Part shown: in pieces, positions 1 through 5,606 of the stretch
How positions within the stretch are numbered: the first letter of the stretch is position 1
Layout of the letters: every line of letters starts with the position of its first letter
Origin: Clostridiales bacterium
Lineage (GTDB): Bacteria; Bacillota; Clostridia; Christensenellales; Borkfalkiaceae
Direction of reading: 5' to 3'
Assembly (NCBI GenBank): GCA_021635425.1
Contig: JAJWOJ010000150.1
Span: 1 to 5,651, forward strand
Length of the DNA: 5,651 nucleotides
The notes under the pieces: generated by a model
Databases searched by the model: none
What the model saw: only the letters and a program-made list of their open reading frames with translations
Told to the model about the DNA's origin: nothing
Position numbers and translations under genes: made by a program

Positions 1-1
1 T

Positions 2-691
2 GATAGACGAATACCAGACGACGTAACGACCGAATGTGTTCAATGCGGACTTTTGGACGAGATTGTCACAATAAAAACAGACAATGAAAAAGCCGAACGA
101 GTTTATAAATGTCTTAAAAATTGCAAGACAAAATATCTTGTGTCCGATTTCAATCTTACGTTCAGAAGCGGCGAAAAAAAAAGATTTAAAGTCCTTTTCG
201 ATTATCTGAACGTTGCGATATCAAACAAAAACATCGATGTATCAAAGGCATTTGCTCTACCCGAAATTCAAGCTTTTACGGATTTAAAAAATCGTATTTA
301 CACCGAGACGCATCGTTTTAAAGGTTTTTTACGATTTATGGAAACCGAAAAAGGGTTTTATTATGCTTGTTATGAACCGGATAACGATATAACCGAGCTT
401 CTCGTTCCCCATTTTACGGCGCGTCTTCAATCTCCGTTTATCATACACGATATAAAGCGGAACATTCTCGCGTTATGCGACGGAAAGCGATATAAAATAT
501 TAAACGGCGGAGATAACGGCGTGACCGTGTTCATGTCCGAATCGGAAGAAATTTTTCTTGACCTTTGGCAACAATATTACAAAAGCATAAATATCGAAGA
601 GCGAAAAAATCTTCGTCAGATGAGGAATTACATGCCCGAAAGATATTGGAAAAACTTATCGGAAAAGCAAGAAAAAACCGAGGATTTTTAA
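2..691 (+). CDS. DUF4130 / TIGR03915-type putative DNA modification/repair protein, 5'-partial
   Basis: The reading frame is open from the left edge to TAA at 689-691, giving 229 visible residues. A TTG at 53 is an in-frame codon but not a convincing start: family-like sequence (visible residues 1-20, IPDD through LLDEIV) lies upstream and no Shine-Dalgarno site precedes it. The true start is therefore off the window, and perhaps 20-40 residues are missing. Family marks seen are TDNEKAERV (26-34), THRFKGFLRF (103-112), YEPDNDI (124-130), PHF (136-138), IIHDIKR (147-153), and a C-terminal block with DLWQQYY (187-193) and MPERYWKNL (211-219). These match the DUF4130 domain. In Firmicutes this family is typically encoded beside a radical SAM protein named as a putative DNA modification/repair enzyme, and in many Proteobacteria the domain is fused to a uracil-DNA-glycosylase-like domain. 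The biochemical role is unknown. The family call is from remembered motifs; the DNA-repair role is only inferred from that association. Confidence 0.85.
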   Translation, partial: DRRIPDDVTTECVQCGLLDEIVTIKTDNEKAERVYKCLKNCKTKYLVSDFNLTFRSGEKKRFKVLFDYLNVAISNKNIDVSKAFALPEIQAFTDLKNRIYTETHRFKGFLRFMETEKGFYYACYEPDNDITELLVPHFTARLQSPFIIHDIKRNILALCDGKRYKILNGGDNGVTVFMSESEEIFLDLWQQYYKSINIEERKNLRQMRNYMPERYWKNLSEKQEKTEDF

Positions 692-725
692 AACTTTTAC
701 GTTTTATGAATCCTCGGCTGTTTTT
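672..725. terminator. Bidirectional intrinsic terminator between convergent genes
   Basis: CCGAGGATT (678-686) pairs perfectly with AATCCTCGG (709-717). After a wobble pair and a mismatch, TAAAAC (689-694) pairs with GTTTTA (701-706) around a 6-nt loop. Six A residues lie directly left of the stem (672-677), so minus-strand RNA ends in a U tract right after the hairpin. TTTTT (721-725) lies three bases to the right and serves plus-strand RNA. The hairpin contains the stop codon of the left gene and begins inside its last codons. It starts 7 nt beyond the stop of the aldose epimerase gene on the other strand. It therefore probably ends both the DUF4130 transcript and the guaA-region operon. 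The minus-strand direction looks stronger because its U tract abuts the stem. Confidence 0.8.
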
Positions 726-1602
726 ATAAGTCGAAAGAAATAATTATCTGATTTTCACATTTACCGTGAGGCTGAACAATGCCGATATTTTCCTTTTCGG
801 TTATATCTTCCACCGCTCCGTCTTTTGACGGCAAGTTTGCCCACGGCTCAATGCAGACATACGGCGCGTCGGTTTTCGGAGCGTGCCAGAAGCCGACAAA
901 CGGCATGTCGGGAAACTCTACGGTAATCCCTCCCGATTCTCCTTTCCTCTTTAAAGTGACGCTTCTTGCGCAGTCTTTTAAAACTATCGCGTCGTTGTCG
1001 AACAAATCATGAGCCAAACCGAAAGAGTTGTCGCTTTGCAATTCAAAGTTTTCCGTTTTATCGGAAATCAGATAATTTTCGGTAAACAAAACTTTTTTCG
1101 GCGTACACGGGGCATTGAAAACAATTTCGTAATCCTCGAATTTTCCTCCTTCAAACGGAACGTTAAATCCGGGATGAGCCCCTAAGCCAAAATACATTTC
1201 CTCTTCGCCGACATTTTCCGCGATATAATCTATTTTCAACGACTTTCCGCAAAGCGAAAATTTCACTTTAAAAATAAACTCGAACGGATAACACTTAAAC
1301 GTCTCATCGTCCGCAGAAATAACGAACGTCATTGCGCACGACGATTTATCGCAAAGATAAAACTTTTTCGTTCTTGCAAAGCCGTGCCTTGAAAGCTCGT
1401 AAATTTTATCTTTAAAACGATATTTCCCGTCAAACAACCTTCCGACGACGGGGAAAAGATTGTAAGCGCGTCCTTTCCAATATTTCTCGTCTCCCTGCCA
1501 CAAAACTTCGACAGTCGTTTCTTTGAAAAATATCGATTTAAGCTGCGCGCCAGTGTCTTCGACTTCGACTTTTAAAAATTCGTTTTCAATCGCGTAAATC
1601 AT
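724..1602 (-). CDS. Aldose 1-epimerase family protein, LacX-like
   Basis: This 292-residue protein belongs to the galactose mutarotase-like fold. Members interconvert the alpha and beta anomers of aldoses or sugar phosphates in the cytoplasm. Key positions are visible: LFPVVGRL (49-56), the first catalytic-type histidine in RHGFAR (72-77, His73), the second in GAHPGF (141-146, His143), and the glutamate in CIEPW (250-254, Glu252) that acts as general base in this family. The motif spacing and length (about 290) resemble the LacX-like branch rather than classical GalM (about 340), so the substrate cannot be fixed. I chose ATG at 1602 over the in-frame ATG at 1614. GAGGAG lies just upstream of 1602, no Shine-Dalgarno site precedes 1614, and 1602 gives a one-base gap after the upstream stop (TGA-A-ATG), which suggests translational coupling. 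It is probably the last gene of the guaA-region operon. No sugar-use genes are nearby. Confidence 0.9.
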   Translation of the reverse strand: MIYAIENEFLKVEVEDTGAQLKSIFFKETTVEVLWQGDEKYWKGRAYNLFPVVGRLFDGKYRFKDKIYELSRHGFARTKKFYLCDKSSCAMTFVISADDETFKCYPFEFIFKVKFSLCGKSLKIDYIAENVGEEEMYFGLGAHPGFNVPFEGGKFEDYEIVFNAPCTPKKVLFTENYLISDKTENFELQSDNSFGLAHDLFDNDAIVLKDCARSVTLKRKGESGGITVEFPDMPFVGFWHAPKTDAPYVCIEPWANLPSKDGAVEDITEKENIGIVQPHGKCENQIIISFDL

Positions 1603-1603
1603 T

Positions 1604-2587
1604 TCACTCCTCATCGCTTACATATTGCGAAAAATATTTATTCGAGAGTAAAAACGAATTTACTTCTTCGTTATTAAGCGCGATGAGCGCGTCTAAAAGC
1701 AAAGCCGTATCCGACGACATCGAAACAGTCGACTCTCCGTCCGCAAATCTGTCCGCTAATTTTTGAATTCCGTTGTACATGGCGACGAGTTTGTCGTTAT
1801 CGCTATCCGCACCGTCCAACGCGTCGAAAAGATCGAGAAGCGCGTTAAAAGCCTTAACGTTATCTTTTGTCATGAACCACATTCTGAAAAGAACATATCC
1901 CGCAATTATAAACGGAAAACCGATAAGCGAGTACGCGTTATCCGCGATAAAGAACAATACGATCGAGGTCGCCGCACCGACCGCAAACAAAATCGGATAC
2001 AAAATAAGAAATAATTTTTGTCTCTTTTCTTTTATATCGAAGTTCGGAATAAGGTTTTTAAGGCTGTTTTCAACTTTTTTCTTCTTTAATTCCGCTTCCT
2101 CTTTGTGATATTCGTTAAGTTCGCCGTCGGTTAACTGTCTTTTTAAATAATAAGGACGATAAGTTTGTTTTATTTCCTTTTTACCGTCGGAATCGGCGAG
2201 CGCGATTGCTTTATTGATAAACTCCTTGTGCGACTCGTCCCGAAGGTCGGTGTAATTTTTAGTTTTTACGGCAACCATCGCCATAAAAACCTTATAATCC
2301 GAATCGGTGAGTTCTAAGGCTTCGTTAACCTTTTTTTCGGCGTTTTCGTAATCGCCCTGCGAGATATATCCGTAAGCCTCGTCGAGAATAAGCATTTCTT
2401 TGTGATAGTCCTCGCCGTGAGCTTCTTTAAACTCCTCTTTTGTGGCGTGGATAGTCGAAAAATACTTTTTAGCCTGTACGGCGGAACATTTTTCACCGCA
2501 CTTGGGGCAAATTGACTCGCTCTGAGCGCTCTCGATATAAAACTCTTCTCCGCAATGCGGACATCTTGCATTAAATTCGTTTTCCAT
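1604..2587 (-). CDS. Zinc-ribbon, TPR-like, two-TM membrane protein of unknown function
   Basis: This 327-residue protein is not recognised as a named family. The N-terminus has two CxxC pairs, CPHC at 9-12 and CPKC at 27-30, a typical zinc-ribbon spacing. A helical segment (about 63-133) contains a TPR-like stretch, YISQGDYENAEKKVNEAL (74-91). A charged, lysine-rich linker (about 160-190) leads to two strongly hydrophobic segments, about 192-214 and 219-238, and then an acidic helical C-terminus. With no signal peptide, both ends probably face the cytoplasm and the protein forms a hairpin in the membrane. I placed the start at ATG 2587, just before the zinc ribbon. An in-frame ATG at 2647 would add 20 residues and overlap guaA by 50 nt. 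The 10-nt gap from the guaA stop holds AGGA directly against the ATG, too close for normal use, so coupling to guaA translation is likely. A scaffold or regulatory role is possible but unproven. Confidence 0.8.
   Translation of the reverse strand: MENEFNARCPHCGEEFYIESAQSESICPKCGEKCSAVQAKKYFSTIHATKEEFKEAHGEDYHKEMLILDEAYGYISQGDYENAEKKVNEALELTDSDYKVFMAMVAVKTKNYTDLRDESHKEFINKAIALADSDGKKEIKQTYRPYYLKRQLTDGELNEYHKEEAELKKKKVENSLKNLIPNFDIKEKRQKLFLILYPILFAVGAATSIVLFFIADNAYSLIGFPFIIAGYVLFRMWFMTKDNVKAFNALLDLFDALDGADSDNDKLVAMYNGIQKLADRFADGESTVSMSSDTALLLDALIALNNEEVNSFLLSNKYFSQYVSDEE
1607..1612 (-). promoter_or_regulatory. Ribosome binding site that decides the aldose epimerase start
   Basis: GAGGAG on the minus strand is formed by the last two Glu codons of the upstream gene. 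It is followed by TGA, one A, and then ATG at 1602. The spacing (4 nt from GAGGAG to ATG) is short but usable. The competing ATG at 1614 overlaps this site and has no purine-rich site of its own. The layout fits a ribosome that terminates and re-initiates in place. Confidence 0.65.
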
Positions 2588-2597
2588 TCCTGTTATA

Positions 2598-4130
2598 TTA
2601 TTCCCATTCGATAGTTGCCGGCGGCTTGGACGTGATATCGTAAACAATACGATTTATATCCTGAACCTCGTTAACTATCCTTGTAGATATTTTTTCGAGA
2701 ACGTCATAGGGGATTCTTGCCCAGTCTGCGGTCATTCCGTCAACGCTCGTAACCGCACGAAGGGCGAGCGTGTAAGAATACGTTCTGCTATCGCCCATAA
2801 CGCCTACGGAACGACAATTGGTTAAAACGGCAAAATACTGCCATATTTCCTTGTTTAAGCCCGCTTTCGCTATCTCTTCTCTGTAAATATAATCTGCGTC
2901 CTGTAAAATTTTAATTTTTTCACGCGTTATATCGCCTATGATTCTTATCGCAAGCCCCGGTCCCGGGAACGGCTGACGCATTACGATGTCCTCGGGAAGA
3001 CCGAGTTCGAAACCGACCTTTCTCACTTCGTCTTTAAATAAATCGCGAAGCGGTTCGATAATTTCCTTAAAATCGACCACGTCCGGAAGCCCGCCGACGT
3101 TATGGTGAGATTTAATTACCGCACTCTTGCCTTTTCCGCTTTCGATAACGTCGGGATAAATCGTTCCCTGAACGAGATAATCGACCTTGCCGATCTTCTT
3201 CGCCTCGTCCTCGAAAACCTTAATAAACTCCCCGCCGATTATCTTACGTTTTGTTTCCGGATCGGAAACTCCGGCAAGTTTATCCAAAAATCTGTCCGCA
3301 GAATCGGATTTTATGAGGTTCATTCCCCTTTCTGTTTTGAAAACTCTGTAAACGTCGTCGGCTTCGTTTTTGCGAAGAAGACCGTGATCGACGAAAATAC
3401 AAGTAAGATTGTCGCCGACGGCTCTGTGAACAAGCGTAGCCGCAACAGCGCTGTCCACGCCGCCGCTCATCGCGCAAAGAACCTTTTTATTTCCGACTTT
3501 TTCTTTGATTTTCGCAACCTGCTCGGCAACGAAATTAGCCATCGTCCAGTCTCCCGAAACTTTGCAGACGTTATAAAGAAAGTTACGTAAAATCGTCGTG
3601 CCTTGCTTTGTATGCATAACTTCGGGGTGGAATTGCACTCCGTAAAATCTGCGGTTTGCATCCTCCATTGCCGCGACGGGGCATGTGTCGGTTTTTCCGA
3701 CGATTTTAAACCCTTCGGGAGCAACGGATACGTAATCGGTATGGCTCATCCAGCAAACGTTTTTCTTATCGACGTTTTCAAAGATTTTACTGTCGAAATA
3801 TTCGATATCGCTTTTGCCGTATTCTCTCGTAGTCGCGCTTTCGACCTTACCGCCGAGCGTATACGCCATGAGTTGCGCGCCGTAACATATTCCGAGGACG
3901 GGTATGCCGAGATTGAATATTTCGGGATCGACGTGCGGCGAATTTTCATCGTAAACGCTGTTGGGTCCGCCTGTGAATATTATTCCCATCGGATTGTATT
4001 TTTTAATTTCTTCGATTGACATATCGCAAGGCTTCAGATCGCAGTAAACGCTCTGCTCTCTGACCCTTCTTGCGATAAGCTGGTTATACTGACCGCCAAA
4101 GTCAAGCACCAAAACTCTTTCGTGTTGCAT
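2598..4130 (-). CDS. guaA: GMP synthase (glutamine-hydrolysing)
   Basis: GuaA makes GMP from XMP, glutamine and ATP in the cytoplasm, the last step of guanine nucleotide synthesis. The 510-residue length is normal for the bacterial two-domain form. The N-terminal class I glutamine amidotransferase has its nucleophile Cys82 in GICYG and the partners His168 and Glu170 in QFHPE. The ATP pyrophosphatase domain has the P-loop SGGVDS (222-227), and HHNVGGLP (342-349) follows. The C-terminal dimerisation/XMP-binding region includes RQPFPGPGLA (385-394) and ends in KPPATIEWE (502-510), the usual GuaA terminus. All expected catalytic residues are present. ATG at 4130 has a good Shine-Dalgarno site, AGAGG, six bases upstream. 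The gene starts 18 nt after the upstream gene's stop, so it has no room for its own promoter or a purine riboswitch there. It is probably transcribed from the promoter at 4801-4829. Confidence 0.98.
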   Translation of the reverse strand: MQHERVLVLDFGGQYNQLIARRVREQSVYCDLKPCDMSIEEIKKYNPMGIIFTGGPNSVYDENSPHVDPEIFNLGIPVLGICYGAQLMAYTLGGKVESATTREYGKSDIEYFDSKIFENVDKKNVCWMSHTDYVSVAPEGFKIVGKTDTCPVAAMEDANRRFYGVQFHPEVMHTKQGTTILRNFLYNVCKVSGDWTMANFVAEQVAKIKEKVGNKKVLCAMSGGVDSAVAATLVHRAVGDNLTCIFVDHGLLRKNEADDVYRVFKTERGMNLIKSDSADRFLDKLAGVSDPETKRKIIGGEFIKVFEDEAKKIGKVDYLVQGTIYPDVIESGKGKSAVIKSHHNVGGLPDVVDFKEIIEPLRDLFKDEVRKVGFELGLPEDIVMRQPFPGPGLAIRIIGDITREKIKILQDADYIYREEIAKAGLNKEIWQYFAVLTNCRSVGVMGDSRTYSYTLALRAVTSVDGMTADWARIPYDVLEKISTRIVNEVQDINRIVYDITSKPPATIEWE

Positions 4131-4148
4131 ATTTATCCTCTCTTTGAA

Positions 4149-4760
4149 TTATTTTAAATCGTATTTTTCTTTCAGCGAAGAGACGAGATTAGATAGTTTC
4201 GCTCTTCCGCTCGTAATATTGTTTTTATATGCGCCGTTATCGTAATAATCGATAAATTCGGTTGCAAGCTCTTTATCGTTTCCCGAGGAACAAACCATAG
4301 CTACGAAATATACGGATTTGTCTTCGCCGTAAGATTCGGAAGTTCTGAAAGCGATATTCACGCATTCGGCTTTATTTCCGATTTTATAAAATCCCTCGAC
4401 CGTTCTCGTCGAATAATAATCGTAAATATCGCGCTCGCCCTCTTTCTTCGAAGCGTCCGACAACAGTTTAAGTTTAACGCTCTGACCAACGGTAAGAATT
4501 TTTCCGTATTCGGCAACGCGCTCTTCGTCTTCGGCGTAAATCGCCATATCGACAAGCTCTTTAAGGTCGTCAAAAGCATTGCCTTTTGACAAATATTGTT
4601 TTTCGTACATTTCCACGGCATTGTTTTTCATTCCGAGATTTTTGTACATATCCCCTATAGTACCTGGCGAAACGATATATATCGCGAAGTAAATTATGAA
4701 AACGGAACACAGCAACAATAAAGCCGTGATAACCGCCGTTTTGATTATTGTTTTTTTCAT
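4149..4760 (-). CDS. Membrane-anchored helical (TPR-like) protein of unknown function
   Basis: This 203-residue protein is not recognised. Lys-rich residues 2-7 and a long hydrophobic stretch (about 7-30) make an N-terminal signal anchor, with the rest probably outside the cytoplasmic membrane. The stretch ILLLLC-like around Cys18 is not a lipobox, because the residue before the Cys is Leu. Residues about 33-85 resemble tandem TPR-type helices (DMYKNLGMKNNAVEMYEKQ, 37-55), and the remainder is also predicted helical and charged by eye. The start at ATG 4760 is supported by the signal anchor beginning right there. The best Shine-Dalgarno candidate, GGGGA (4772-4776), is 11 nt away, which is long. 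It is the first gene of the four-gene minus-strand unit, followed 18 nt later by guaA. Whether it is functionally related to guaA or the other TPR-like membrane protein is unknown. Confidence 0.8.
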   Translation of the reverse strand: MKKTIIKTAVITALLLLCSVFIIYFAIYIVSPGTIGDMYKNLGMKNNAVEMYEKQYLSKGNAFDDLKELVDMAIYAEDEERVAEYGKILTVGQSVKLKLLSDASKKEGERDIYDYYSTRTVEGFYKIGNKAECVNIAFRTSESYGEDKSVYFVAMVCSSGNDKELATEFIDYYDNGAYKNNITSGRAKLSNLVSSLKEKYDLK

Positions 4761-4794
4761 AGGTTAAAATATCCCCGATCCGTAAAACGGTTCT
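4761..4794 (-). promoter_or_regulatory. Predicted 34-nt 5' leader with a terminal stem-loop
   Basis: If transcription starts about 7 bases after the -10 box, the first base is A at about 4794. The leader then folds almost at its very 5' end. CCGT (minus strand, 4790-4787) pairs with ACGG (4783-4780), and GA/TC pairs flank it across one mismatch. The GGGGA ribosome-binding candidate (4776-4772) follows directly after the stem. A 5'-terminal hairpin of this kind can protect mRNA from decay or affect ribosome access, but the stem is short and its function is a guess. Confidence 0.35.
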
Positions 4795-4800
4795 GCATTT

Positions 4801-4829
4801 ATTTTACCACACCGAAAAAGAAAAATCAA
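4801..4829 (-). promoter_or_regulatory. Sigma-A-type promoter for the guaA-region operon
   Basis: On the minus strand, TTGATT (4829-4824) matches four of six bases of the -35 consensus. TAAAAT (4806-4801) matches five of six of the -10 consensus. The spacer is exactly 17 bp (4807-4823). The predicted start site near 4794 gives a 34-nt leader to the ATG at 4760. It is the only convincing promoter seen upstream of the four minus-strand genes, whose gaps are 18, 10 and 1 nt. Confidence 0.7.
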
Positions 4830-4871
4830 CTTTATATCATTACGTAACAATCGAGTTCATAAAATAATCAC

Positions 4872-4877
4872 GGGGAG
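4872..4877 (+). promoter_or_regulatory. Ribosome binding site of the lipoprotein gene
   Basis: GGGGAG lies 11 nt before ATG 4889 and only 2 nt before an in-frame TTG at 4880. The TTG is too close to be used well, and the ATG gives a clean lipoprotein signal (MKK start). The ATG is preferred, although the spacing is on the long side. Confidence 0.6.
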
Positions 4878-4888
4878 ATTTGATTTTT

Positions 4889-5542
4889 ATGAAAAAAATA
4901 TTGCTCGTTTTATCGGCTTTATCCGTCATTTTCGTTACAGGTTGCGCACGACGGGACAAATCCGCGGATTTTATAAGCCTGTTGAGATATGATATTCTGT
5001 ACTCGGAATCCGAAAAATACGAAATTTACGCTTTTAAAGAATTGAGAGAAACGCCTTTGTCGGACGACGGCGAAAAAGGCGAAATGCAAAATCTTCTGAC
5101 GTTTAAAATCGTTTTCAAAACCGACGCCGTACTCCGTTCAAGCCCCGTTATTACATTTTCGTTAAACGGAATCTCTTACAGAAAGGAATTCGAGTACAAG
5201 CCGCTGTCAAACTTCGTAATATGTTCTTTTTTCGTTCCACGGCAACCCGATAAGAAACTTGAAACGGAAATATGCTTCGACGGAGACACAAAGCACTACA
5301 CTCTTTTGTCGGTTATAAATAAAAAAACTCTTTCGCACAAAGAAATACTCTGCGCCCTGAAAAAAGCGGGAGACGAAGACGCCGACGTTTTTTTTAACGG
5401 AAAAACAAACTACGAAATCAGAATAAGACTTATTTCGTCCGACGAATATATCTGCTATTACGTAGGTTTGCTCGATAAGACAAAGAGCGTTGATTTTCTG
5501 TTAGACGGCGAAACAGGAGAGATTCTCGCAAAGAAAAAATAG
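4889..5542 (+). CDS. Lipoprotein of unknown function with PepSY-like C-terminus
   Basis: This 217-residue protein is probably exported and lipid-anchored on the outer face of the membrane. Its N-terminus has Lys2-Lys3, a hydrophobic core (4-16) and the lipobox VTGC with Cys19 as the lipidation site. The mature part is charged and probably rich in beta strands, with no recognised enzyme motif. The tail around 186-214, where EYICYYVGL leads to VDFLLDGETGEIL, resembles the end of PepSY-type domains (a strand, then D-x-x-T-G-E-I). This is a weak resemblance, not a firm domain call. ATG 4889 is chosen over TTG 4880 because of ribosome-site spacing and the signal peptide. The gene is divergent from the guaA-region operon. 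No convincing promoter of its own was found in 4830-4870, although one is expected there. No clear terminator follows. Confidence 0.85.
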   Translation: MKKILLVLSALSVIFVTGCARRDKSADFISLLRYDILYSESEKYEIYAFKELRETPLSDDGEKGEMQNLLTFKIVFKTDAVLRSSPVITFSLNGISYRKEFEYKPLSNFVICSFFVPRQPDKKLETEICFDGDTKHYTLLSVINKKTLSHKEILCALKKAGDEDADVFFNGKTNYEIRIRLISSDEYICYYVGLLDKTKSVDFLLDGETGEILAKKK

Positions 5543-5594
5543 AATGTTTGTCGAAAAATGAATTTTTTAAATTTTTCTGCGCACAATAATAACG

Positions 5595-5601
5595 AAGGAG
5601 G
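5595..5601 (+). promoter_or_regulatory. Strong ribosome binding site of the right-edge gene
   Basis: AAGGAGG is a full match to the anti-Shine-Dalgarno core, five bases before ATG 5607. It is the best ribosome site in the window. It makes the 15-codon frame at the edge a real gene start and suggests high expression. Confidence 0.85.
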
Positions 5602-5606
5602 AAAAA

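Noticed and set aside
53..55. TTG as the start of the left-edge gene
   Set aside because: The frame is open to the window edge, the sequence before it looks family-like, and no Shine-Dalgarno site precedes it.
779..1012. Plus-strand open frame of 77 codons opposite the aldose epimerase gene
   Set aside because: It is antisense to a well-supported gene, has no ribosome site, and its sequence is the mirror of conserved epimerase codons.
3102..4019. Two plus-strand open frames (3102-3590, 162 codons; 3603-4019, 138 codons) opposite guaA
   Set aside because: Both lie fully antisense to guaA, whose catalytic motifs are intact, and show no start signals or recognisable domains. Long antisense frames are expected here from the codon pattern.
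4131..4148. Guanine riboswitch before guaA
   Set aside because: Only 18 nt separate guaA from the upstream gene, and no xpt-type aptamer core was seen there or in the predicted operon leader.
4705..4710. Possible lipobox Cys (residue 18) in the membrane-anchored protein upstream of guaA
   Set aside because: The residues before the Cys are Leu-Leu-Leu. A lipobox needs a small residue (Gly, Ala or Ser) directly before the Cys, so a signal anchor is more likely.
4833..4865. Plus-strand -10-like boxes TATATC (4833) and TAAAAT (4860) as the lipoprotein promoter
   Set aside because: Neither has a credible -35 box at 16-18 bp, and the second would place the start site inside the ribosome site. A promoter is expected here but cannot be named.
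5550..5580. Hairpin GAAAAAT/ATTTTTC after the lipoprotein gene as a terminator
   Set aside because: The stem is only seven mostly A-T pairs with an 11-nt loop, has no GC clamp and no T tract after it.
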